Positions 5,598 to 11,359 of a stretch of DNA of 11,359 bases are shown piece by piece. The position numbers were made by a program, and so were the translations under genes. The DNA comes from Cytophagales bacterium (GTDB lineage Bacteria > Bacteroidota > Bacteroidia > Cytophagales > Cyclobacteriaceae), in the NCBI GenBank assembly GCA_003454975.1, contig DMST01000508.1, forward strand, positions 560 through 11,918, read 5' to 3'. The notes beneath the pieces were generated by a model. The model worked only from the letters and a program-made list of their open reading frames with translations, was not told the DNA's origin and did not search any database. Position 1 is the stretch's first letter. Each line of letters opens with the position of its first letter.

Positions 5598-6764
5598 ATG
5601 ATGCTAATAAAAAGGCTAATTCTCTTATCTCTCCTCATCCTTTCCTTGGTGCCGTTCGCGTTTGGCCAAGGTAATTGGCAACCCGGATATATCATTGATT
5701 GGTATGGCGATACCACGCGCGCGCCAATAGCATACCGTAGGAATACAGCTAATTATCAGGGGATCATTATCATGCGAAATGGGGTGAAGGAGCGCCTCAA
5801 TGTAAACGATGCTCGTGGGTTTGGGTATGATGGCGATAGCTACTTCGAAAATATTGAGGGTTACAATGGATATGTCCGTGTATTAGTGTCGGGCCCACTT
5901 ACTCTTTACAAAAGAGACCATTTCTATATTCTTGAGAATGAAGAGGGTACCCGAAAGGTGATCATGCAGGAAGAAGGTCATTACCGGGACCGTTGGAAGG
6001 GGTCTTTGGGGTATTTTGTTAGTGACTGTTTGGGAGACTGGAAGAAACGAGCGGATGCCAGCAGATTCAATGATATGTCAATCACCAAACTGGTGGTAGC
6101 ATACAATGAGTGCAAAGGGAAACCATTTAATGCTTATGGTGATGAGTTGCCTTGGGTAACTTCCAACGTGCGTGTGGGCGCCGGGGTAGTGCATTCGCAA
6201 ATTGTGATCGATGGTACTTCGAATCGGGCTACAAGTTTGGCTCAGCAACTTCAAACCACTGATCCTATGGTGGGTGTGCTCTTCACCTTGGTGTCTCCTC
6301 GCATTAGCAGAACCACCTTTTTCGAAACAGGGGTGCAGTTTGCCTGGCAAAACTTTGAAGGGATAGAGATAACTGAGATTGGCACTCAGACCAATATTCA
6401 GGTGACCACCATCCATTTACCCTACTTTACTTTTCCCGCGCTTTTTGGATATTCCCGATCCAACGAAGTGCAGAAATTCAGTATAAAGGGAGGATATCAG
6501 GCATTTGTACCGATAGCTCCCAAGCTGGAAGTGGTAGCTACTCGGGTATATGACGACCTTTCTTTTACCAACGATCCGACGTCGCCTATAGCTATTATCC
6601 CTTTGTATTCCGGTCCGGCTTTCGGTATCTCTTATCAGCGGAATGTTGGTAAGTATACTTTAGGTGTCGAAGGTAATTATAGCCGGACCACCCGAATGGA
6701 AAGAGAATCAGCCTGGTTGATGTTTCAGCGGATGTATTCTACCACTTTGACTTTTCAATGGTGA
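5598..6764 (+). CDS. Secreted outer-membrane beta-barrel protein (PorT-like)
   Basis: A 388-residue exported protein. The N-terminus MMLIKRLILLSLLILSLVPF then AFGQ is a clear signal peptide with cleavage after residue 23; the second ATG (5601) is an equally possible start. Residues about 24-110 begin GNWQPGYIIDWYGDTTRAPI and form a small N-terminal domain often seen before barrels in Bacteroidota. A Cys-containing linker follows (SDCLGDW, YNECKG). From about 190 to the end there are alternating amphipathic strands such as NVRVGAGVVHSQIVI, TTFFETGVQFAWQNF, FSIKGGYQAFVPI and KYTLGVEGNYSRTT, ending in an aromatic residue in TTLTFQW, the usual outer-membrane barrel end signal. It is likely an outer-membrane protein of unknown ligand. 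It stands alone; the next gene is convergent. Confidence 0.75.
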   Translation: MMLIKRLILLSLLILSLVPFAFGQGNWQPGYIIDWYGDTTRAPIAYRRNTANYQGIIIMRNGVKERLNVNDARGFGYDGDSYFENIEGYNGYVRVLVSGPLTLYKRDHFYILENEEGTRKVIMQEEGHYRDRWKGSLGYFVSDCLGDWKKRADASRFNDMSITKLVVAYNECKGKPFNAYGDELPWVTSNVRVGAGVVHSQIVIDGTSNRATSLAQQLQTTDPMVGVLFTLVSPRISRTTFFETGVQFAWQNFEGIEITEIGTQTNIQVTTIHLPYFTFPALFGYSRSNEVQKFSIKGGYQAFVPIAPKLEVVATRVYDDLSFTNDPTSPIAIIPLYSGPAFGISYQRNVGKYTLGVEGNYSRTTRMERESAWLMFQRMYSTTLTFQW

Positions 6765-6777
6765 GGATCAAATAACC

Positions 6778-6864
6778 TAGGTGCTGGGGCTAGCTGAAGA
6801 ACCACTTTCCCTGGGATGTCTTGTAGGGATAACCTGCAATCCTTAATTAGCATCCCAGCACCTA
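6778..6864. other. Long-range inverted repeat between convergent genes
   Basis: TAGGTGCTGGG (6778-6788) pairs perfectly with CCCAGCACCTA (6854-6864) across a 65-nt loop that can itself fold (TCCCT with AGGGA). The right arm includes the stop codon of the minus-strand phosphatase gene. Its place between convergent genes suggests a shared 3'-end structure or terminator. The loop is too long for a classical intrinsic terminator. Confidence 0.45.
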
Positions 6865-7446
6865 CGGAAGCCATTGATAAATTTTCAACCACCCCTGACT
6901 AGCAAGCAAGTTCCGCCTAACCAAAGCCAAATCTACAGCGTCAAAGAAAGCTTCCACCTTACCCAGTCCATCCAAGGCCTGTTCAATCCATTCCCGTTTT
7001 ACTTCCCCCTCACTGAGTAGGTATTCCTCTATCACTACCTCGCAGTCTACGCCTAAGATGGTAAGGAGGGTGGCGATGACAATACCCGTACGATCCTTGC
7101 CCGATAGGCAATGGACTAAGACTGGATACTCCATCTCGGGGTTCTCGAAGGTCTTCACAATCTGGATGAGCCAGCGGCGCACTTCCTTCTGCACGGTGTC
7201 GTACTTTTCCACCTTGTTCTCCATGGGGAAATGGTGTTACGTGGCTTTCCAGTCCTCCAAATCAGGGCGGTTACGTAGGTTAATGAGCGATTGGGCGCGG
7301 CCTATTTCCGAGGCTTCCTTTACATAGTCTAGTGTACCCTCGCGAAGCAGCCACCATTCCGGGAAACGATTTTCTCCCAAAATCAGATTGAGATAGCCTC
7401 CCACCTCCCGAAAGTTGACACAGCCCTCGGTGTAGTCTAAGCCCAT
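6862..7446 (-). pseudogene. Tyrosine phosphatase (Y_phosphatase3 family) interrupted by one in-frame TAA
   Basis: Two minus-strand open stretches in the same frame, 7446 down to 7240 and 7236 down to 6862, are separated only by a stop at 7237-7239; together they give about 194 residues. The N-terminal part has NFREVGGY (11-18) and GRAQSLINLRNRPD, typical of this phosphatase family. After the stop the frame continues HHFPMENKVEKYDT and then carries the catalytic loop VHCLSGKDRTG, a full C-x5-R signature (Cys about 113, Arg about 119 of the joined protein). The protein dephosphorylates phosphotyrosine or phosphoinositide in related enzymes. The stop could come from a TAC or TAT Tyr codon by one change. 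ATG at 7222-7224 might allow a C-terminal fragment to be made, but it lacks the N-terminal fold. The gene starts 25 bp after the glycosyltransferase, so it is the last gene of that operon. Confidence 0.8.
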
Positions 7447-7471
7447 GATATGGGACTAGAAAATTTTGAAT

Positions 7472-8722
7472 TTAACTTTCAATCCCACCAATGAGCTCTT
7501 CCGCAAAATCCTCTTTCGCCATTTGCTTAGCGGCTTCCTCCGCCTTTTGCTTATAAGCCGGGTTCTTCCACAGGTCGAGCAGCCGGGGCTCTAGGGTGCG
7601 GGTGCTTAGCTTATTGATCTTGATGCCCTTGGGGCCTACGCCCAAGTTGGCTTGGATGTCGTTCCAGACGAACTGGTCTAGGATATGCGGAATGGCCATG
7701 GAGGCACAGCCGTGCTTCACGGCCATGTGTGTGGTGCCCGAACCGCCGTGATGGATGACGGCGTGCATGCGGGGAAAGACCCAGTCATAGGGAATCCGAC
7801 GGACGAAGTGCACATAATCGGACTGAAATCCCGCTGGGGGTACTAGGCCGCCGCCGTCGGCGGTATTGATGATGGCGGCAATCTGGTTTCGTTCCAAGAT
7901 GTCGAGCAAAGCCTGGGTGTTCTTGACCGGATTAGCGTTGGCCATGCTGCCGAAGGTGACAAAGAGGACCTTGGAGTGCCGGGCCAAAAAGGCCGATAGG
8001 GATTCGTCGGGTTGCCAAGTACTGGGTAAGCTTCGTTCGCGGTGACCCAGTACTTGTAGCGGGGCTGGGAAGTTCTGAGGCCGAGGGAATAGGGTAGGCG
8101 ATACGGTGTAGATGCAAGGGGTTTGGCGTATCACCCGCAAAATCTGACGGCGCGAAAACTTGGGTTTCCACTTCAGCCATCGTTGGCTCATCAGGATATT
8201 GACCGCCAAACCAAAGTCTGTAAGCGCAAAAGTGAACCGGTTGATTAAAGTGCCATAGTTGCCGTTGAACGCCATGTGGGCGTGCCCCTCAGCGTAGTGC
8301 ATGTACGGTACAGGGTTAATGAGGATGGCCTTCTTACTCGTTTTGAGTTGCCACAGTGTGGTATACACTGTCTTTCCACTGTACAACACCAGATCAGGGT
8401 CGATGGCTTCGTGGTGGTCACGCTGCCGAAATAGCAGCTCCTGATTAGCAGGCTTTTGGTCCAACGCCATTTTGATGGCGCCTTTCGCCTTTTTCCAGCC
8501 CGAGCCGCCCCCCATGGCTGCCTGGCCCGCTTCGCTGTTGAGTAGCTCAATGAATTTTTTCCCCAGGCTGGCAAACGCAAGACCGGACTGCTCGGCCAGG
8601 TTTTGAAATTGCTCCGGGAAGGCACAGGTGACCTCGTGCTTTTTGGCTTTGAGCAACTCACCCAGGGCCAAAAAGGGCTCCATATCGCCGCGTGTACCCA
8701 CAGAAACGAGTAAGATTTTCAT
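7472..8722 (-). CDS. GT1 glycosyltransferase (YjiC/sterol glucosyltransferase-like)
   Basis: A 416-residue GT-B fold enzyme that transfers a sugar from a nucleotide donor to a lipid or small-molecule acceptor in the cytoplasm. Seen: the N-terminal Rossmann start MKILLVSVGTRGDMEPFLAL (1-20), with the T-R-G-D loop of sterol and macrolide GT1 enzymes; VLFVTFGSM (252-260), opening the second domain; and the donor-binding block HHGGSGTTHMAVKHG (324-338), then PHILDQFVWNDIQANLGVGP (345-364). Length is normal and nothing is missing. Its ATG overlaps the stop of the upstream dioxygenase-like gene as ATGA, indicating translational coupling. The acceptor cannot be told; lipid, carotenoid or another hydrophobic compound is possible. 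No signal or membrane helix is seen. Confidence 0.9.
   Translation of the reverse strand: MKILLVSVGTRGDMEPFLALGELLKAKKHEVTCAFPEQFQNLAEQSGLAFASLGKKFIELLNSEAGQAAMGGGSGWKKAKGAIKMALDQKPANQELLFRQRDHHEAIDPDLVLYSGKTVYTTLWQLKTSKKAILINPVPYMHYAEGHAHMAFNGNYGTLINRFTFALTDFGLAVNILMSQRWLKWKPKFSRRQILRVIRQTPCIYTVSPTLFPRPQNFPAPLQVLGHRERSLPSTWQPDESLSAFLARHSKVLFVTFGSMANANPVKNTQALLDILERNQIAAIINTADGGGLVPPAGFQSDYVHFVRRIPYDWVFPRMHAVIHHGGSGTTHMAVKHGCASMAIPHILDQFVWNDIQANLGVGPKGIKINKLSTRTLEPRLLDLWKNPAYKQKAEEAAKQMAKEDFAEELIGGIES
8719..8722 (-). promoter_or_regulatory. ATGA stop-start overlap coupling two genes
   Basis: The TGA of the dioxygenase-like gene shares two bases with the ATG of the glycosyltransferase gene. 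This is a standard arrangement for translational coupling and implies co-expression at a fixed ratio. Confidence 0.8.
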
Positions 8723-9309
8723 GGATATGAAGTTTGTGGTTTTTTCACCTCCAGGGTTAGAAAAGTAACCAATTCTTTCCCGGGCGTCTGTTTCAGATCT
8801 GCTAAGAAGTGCTGGTCGCTACCGGAGATAAAGTTTTTGCCCATGAAGGTAGAATATTGACTAAAGTGAATGTCGTACCCTTCCGGTTGGGCGTTTGCTA
8901 CGGTGGTATGAATGTGGCGGTTGTCTGCCGAACTACCGTAGTCACCCGGCAAAATCGTTTTCACAAAAAGGCGGCCCTGCTCATCGGAAACAGTCATGCC
9001 GTGCAAGCGTGCCGTAGATTCGTCGTTTGGGTCCTCTGGCTGGTACTCTCCGGCTGCTGAGGTGTGGTACAGTAGAATACTTTGTTGGGCTAGCGGCGTT
9101 TGGGATTCCTGCACCAACAGAGTCAGACACAACCATAAGGTTTGGCCGGGCTCATCCGGTGGGCTGATTTGCACCTGATGAGCTGCATCCAGGGCCTGAA
9201 AGGTGGCTAAGATTTCTTCTTCCTCCAGGCTTAATGGGGCAACGGTACGGTCGATGCTACATTGGCAAAAGAACACACAGAGGCAGAGTAGGGCGCTCAT
9301 CTGTTTCAT
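8719..9309 (-). CDS. Exported intradiol-dioxygenase-like protein, possible lipoprotein
   Basis: The start at 9309 gives MKQMSALLCLCVFFCQC, a short basic-then-hydrophobic signal ending in Cys17; an earlier in-frame ATG (9339) would bury this signal, so I prefer 9309. The lipobox is poor (F-C-Q-C), so lipid attachment is uncertain. The body (196 residues) has the beta-sandwich pattern of intradiol ring-cleavage dioxygenases: LLYHTSAAGEY (79-89), then LHGMTVSDEQGRLFVKTILP (102-121), then GDY and NRHIH. Tyr89, Tyr124, His132 and His134 form a complete set of candidate Fe(III) ligands, with Arg131 beside the first His as in known enzymes. Cytoplasmic catechol dioxygenases are longer and not exported, so the substrate is unclear. 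It is the first gene of an operon with the glycosyltransferase and the phosphatase. Confidence 0.72.
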   Translation of the reverse strand: MKQMSALLCLCVFFCQCSIDRTVAPLSLEEEEILATFQALDAAHQVQISPPDEPGQTLWLCLTLLVQESQTPLAQQSILLYHTSAAGEYQPEDPNDESTARLHGMTVSDEQGRLFVKTILPGDYGSSADNRHIHTTVANAQPEGYDIHFSQYSTFMGKNFISGSDQHFLADLKQTPGKELVTFLTLEVKKPQTSYP

Positions 9310-9391
9310 AGTGCCTACAAGATAGCCATCAAGTACCACAAAGGTGCTTTGTATGTGGATCTGAATTAGGTTGCTTCTTCCATTCTGGGTT

Positions 9392-9872
9392 CTATTTGAT
9401 CAGTTTTGGCGCCCAGTCATAGAGGCTACTAGTGGCAGAAACTGTAAAAGCTCCTAAATTATTGCTGCCTGGACATTGGAACCGTTTTTCTCAAATAGTT
9501 CTTCCTTCGAGTGTTTTCCTAGGAGTACATAAACTTCACTATGGCAGTGTTCTAAACTGCTTGAGGAGTTGGTCTAGGGGAACGGTGCTGTAGTGCTTGT
9601 GAATCCAGCGGTTACGCTCTGGTACCATTTTCCAAACCTCTGGTGCAGGCATGGCTGACCTAGGCCCTGTATGTCGTCGCAGTGCCACGTCAGGAACATA
9701 GCATGCCAGTGGTGGAAGTACCCTAGTAGCTCCCGCACATTGGGGAGGAGCGTGCCGGGTGGGAAATCGGCGTGCCGCTTTTCCGGGCCAAGCCGTCGAT
9801 ATAGTTGGAGAGCTGCCTATTTTTCTTTTGGGCCAACTGCAACAGGGCGGTTTTGGTAGAAGAGCGTACCAT
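9392..9872 (-). pseudogene. ClbS/DfsB-family (DUF1706) gene, destroyed by about four frameshifts
   Basis: Reading the minus strand from ATG at 9872 to TAG at 9392 and changing frame about four times rebuilds a protein of about 156 residues, close to family length. Pieces in order: MVRSSTKTALLQLAQKKNRQ (9872 to about 9770); FPPGTLLPNVRELLGYFHHW then HAMFLTWH (to about 9653); MPAPEVWKMVPERNRWIHKH then YSTVPLDQLLKQF (9652 to about 9545); HSEVYVLLGKHSKEELFEKN (9543 to about 9486); and NNLGAFTVSATSSLYDWAPK then LIK and the stop. The PGTLLPNVR, HHWH, MPAP, NRWIHxHY, HSxEELF and SATSSxYDW blocks are in family order and spacing. This DinB-like four-helix family includes ClbS, the colibactin self-protection enzyme; most members are uncharacterised. 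The remnant should be non-functional. Confidence 0.82.
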
Positions 9873-9945
9873 AAACGCGGAGTTTTAGATGCTTGCGCTA
9901 AGTTCCTAAAACTTATACTCCAGAACCACAGGGCCTAGGTCAGCC
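9653..9945. repeat. 18-bp perfect inverted repeat flanking the 5' part of the ClbS/DfsB remnant
   Basis: GGCTGACCTAGGCCCTGT at 9653-9670 recurs as its exact reverse complement at 9928-9945. One arm lies inside the ClbS/DfsB-like remnant, exactly at its second frame change; the other is in the gap before the FG-GAP gene. An exact 18-bp match is unlikely by chance in a window this size. It could be a dispersed repeat unit or the trace of a small inversion. Confidence 0.6.
9881..9913. terminator. Possible terminator hairpin after the FG-GAP gene
   Basis: AGTTTTAG (9881-9888) and CTAAAACT (9906-9913) form a perfect 8-bp stem around a 17-nt loop, about 55 bp past the stop of the minus-strand FG-GAP gene. 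The stem is A/T-rich and has no clear U-tract, so the role is uncertain. Confidence 0.3.
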
Positions 9946-9969
9946 TAACGGTTGGCCCCAGACGATTGG

Positions 9970-11359
9970 TTAGGGTTTCGTGTAAACCATTCGTCGGGTC
10001 TGTCGGTAAGGCCCCGCTTTCACTTGATAATAGTATATGCCTGGAGGAAGCTTAAAGAGCTCTAGTAGAGTTGTGTGGCTACCTGCTGGTTGATGACCTA
10101 AGACCTGATGAGCTACCCGCTGGCCTAGGTGATTATACAAGGTGAGTTCCACGGATCTGCCCTCCCGTAAGGCATACGGAATGCGGGTAGTGTGGGAAAA
10201 GGGATTGGGGTAGTTCTGTCCCAGTACCAGCCATTCTTTGGAAAGGGATTCTGGTAGATCGGTGATGGTAGTATCGGTGTCGTCGGTAGTGTCTACGGGC
10301 GGGTCAGGATCGGCGAAAGAAATGGGTCCATAAAAAACAAAGACCTCTCCGGCCCGAAAGCGGTCTTGGGGTGAACCTTCTAATGCTACGGTAATCAGGT
10401 CATTTTCGCCGTCCGTATCTACATCCCCAATAGCATTGATGCGCCCCGGGAATTGCCCTGAATACAGTCCGGAAATGCGGAGAAGCGCGGTCTCCTCCAG
10501 GCCTGCGAGGGGGACAAAGGGTTCCGGATGGGTGAAAAGGTCAGCCGCTCCGTTGACCAGATACACGTCTCCGGTACGCTCCGGTTGGTTGAAAGGATCG
10601 GGGATGTTACCAAATAGAAGGTCGTCCAGGCCGTCGCCCGTAAAGTCACCCGCTACCGGATACATGCCTACGTATTCGGCCCCTTCGCCGCGCAGGTAGA
10701 AGCCCAGGCTAGCCTCCAGCGAATCGGCATATAGGCTATCCAGCGTATCCAAATGACTGCCACCGTACACGATGTGCACTCGCCCACTGTTGATCCAGTC
10801 CGGCGAGGTAGAGCCTCGCTCAGCGCTGTAAACCAGATCTGCAATGCCATCTTGGTTGAAATCACCGGTAGATACAACCTGGGCGGTAAAGCCCCAGGGG
10901 CCACCGATAAAGGTGAGGCCTTGGTTGCCGACCAGCTGGCTTACGTGCAGCGAATCGGGAAGGGCATCGTTACCGAACAACACGTAGCCCCGGCCGCCAA
11001 ACTCCTCTTCGTTCAGTCGGGCGGTATACACGCCGCAGATCAGGTCGTCGATACCGTCGTCATTGACGTCAGCTGCATCTACGTTGGCACCCAGTTGACC
11101 AAAAGGATCGTTGCCTTCCAGACGTAGGCCTTCCGTAGCTTTGAGTGTATCAAGTTTGAACTGACGAGAATAGGCCTCTTGACCGTACACCACATATACG
11201 CCCCCCGAAAATTCGGCAACTCCTGTTGCCCCCATGATGAGGTCTTCCCGGCCGTCTCCGTTCAGATCACCCGAGCCTAGTCCCCATCCTAGATTATGGC
11301 CAAAACCTGCGCCGATAAGCTGCACGCCTGCATAGCTATCAGTTTGGCTTAGGGCTACG
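9970..11359 (-). CDS. FG-GAP/integrin-alpha-like secreted protein with type IX sorting domain (5' end outside window)
   Basis: The frame stays open to the window edge (…DSYAG before the first family residue), so the GTG at 11325 is not the true start. Counting from 11325, five calcium-binding loops mark FG-GAP beta-propeller blades: DLNGDGREDL (20-29), DVNDDGIDDL (86-95), DFNQDGIADL (155-164), DFTGDGLDDL (227-236) and DVDTDGENDL (301-310). Each is followed by a strand such as GGVYVVYG or GRVHIVYGG. A Pro/Asp/Thr-rich linker (339-357, DPDPPVDTTDDTDTT) follows. The last 80 residues are a type A T9SS sorting domain: LGQNYPNPFSHTTRIPYAL, then VELTLYNHLGQRV, PPGIYYYQV and the end RQTRRMVYTKP. The protein is expected to cross the outer membrane through the Por system and be anchored at the surface or released. 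Ligand and function are unknown; propellers of this kind often bind carbohydrate or protein. Confidence 0.92.
   Translation of the reverse strand, partial: VALSQTDSYAGVQLIGAGFGHNLGWGLGSGDLNGDGREDLIMGATGVAEFSGGVYVVYGQEAYSRQFKLDTLKATEGLRLEGNDPFGQLGANVDAADVNDDGIDDLICGVYTARLNEEEFGGRGYVLFGNDALPDSLHVSQLVGNQGLTFIGGPWGFTAQVVSTGDFNQDGIADLVYSAERGSTSPDWINSGRVHIVYGGSHLDTLDSLYADSLEASLGFYLRGEGAEYVGMYPVAGDFTGDGLDDLLFGNIPDPFNQPERTGDVYLVNGAADLFTHPEPFVPLAGLEETALLRISGLYSGQFPGRINAIGDVDTDGENDLITVALEGSPQDRFRAGEVFVFYGPISFADPDPPVDTTDDTDTTITDLPESLSKEWLVLGQNYPNPFSHTTRIPYALREGRSVELTLYNHLGQRVAHQVLGHQPAGSHTTLLELFKLPPGIYYYQVKAGPYRQTRRMVYTKP

Noticed and set aside
3619..7446. Reassigned TAA codon or programmed readthrough explaining the two in-frame stops
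   Set aside because: Several intact genes in the window end in TAA, and the two interrupted sites share no obvious context or downstream structure; ordinary nonsense changes or sequence errors are simpler.
10753..11127. 124-codon plus-strand open frame opposite the FG-GAP gene
   Set aside because: It is antisense to conserved calcium-loop repeats and has no recognisable domain, so it is most likely a shadow of the minus-strand gene.

Overview
The window looks like a chromosomal segment of a Bacteroidota bacterium, probably from the Saprospiria/Cytophagia-like part of the phylum. The reasons are a type IX secretion C-terminal sorting domain on an FG-GAP repeat protein, a PorT-like outer-membrane barrel protein, an Rpn-family nuclease, the near absence of Shine-Dalgarno sequences, and short intergenic tandem repeats. 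The assignment is inferred from gene content only.

Layout. (1) 1-2125, plus strand, moderately GC-rich: the C-terminal half of an IucA/IucC-type siderophore synthetase, then an HGSNAT/DUF1624-like membrane acyltransferase. (2) 2126-4769, AT-richer accessory block: a convergent Rpn-family nuclease ending in a perfect 14-bp hairpin, about 450 bp without a gene, a GNAT-like gene broken by one in-frame TAA, and a partner ORF starting 1 nt after it. (3) 4770-4928: a 159-bp second copy of the 3' end of the acyltransferase gene (145/159 identical), so the accessory block lies between an intact gene and the 5'-truncated tail of a paralogue. The partner ORF runs out of frame into this tail. (4) 4929-5597: REP-like hairpins and a possible degraded minus-strand coding remnant. 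(5) 5598-6764: a secreted outer-membrane beta-barrel protein. (6) 6862-9309, minus strand, apparent operon in transcription order: intradiol-dioxygenase-like exported protein, GT1 glycosyltransferase (ATGA overlap), and a tyrosine phosphatase interrupted by one in-frame TAA. (7) 9392-9872: a ClbS/DfsB-family gene that can only be rebuilt across about four frameshifts. (8) 9970-11359: an FG-GAP/integrin-alpha-like secreted protein with a type IX sorting tail, open at the window edge.

Functionally, the left side suggests NIS siderophore synthesis with a possible membrane acyl-transfer step. The 6862-9309 operon pairs a lipid or small-molecule glycosyltransferase with an exported oxygenase-fold protein. 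The most striking property is decay and rearrangement: three genes broken by point lesions, one truncated paralogue, one chimeric ORF and one possible further remnant in 11 kb. I see no CRISPR array, tRNA, rRNA or clear transposase. The best candidate for something under-described is the GNAT-like plus small-partner module, and the way it became joined to the acyltransferase paralogue next to an Rpn gene.
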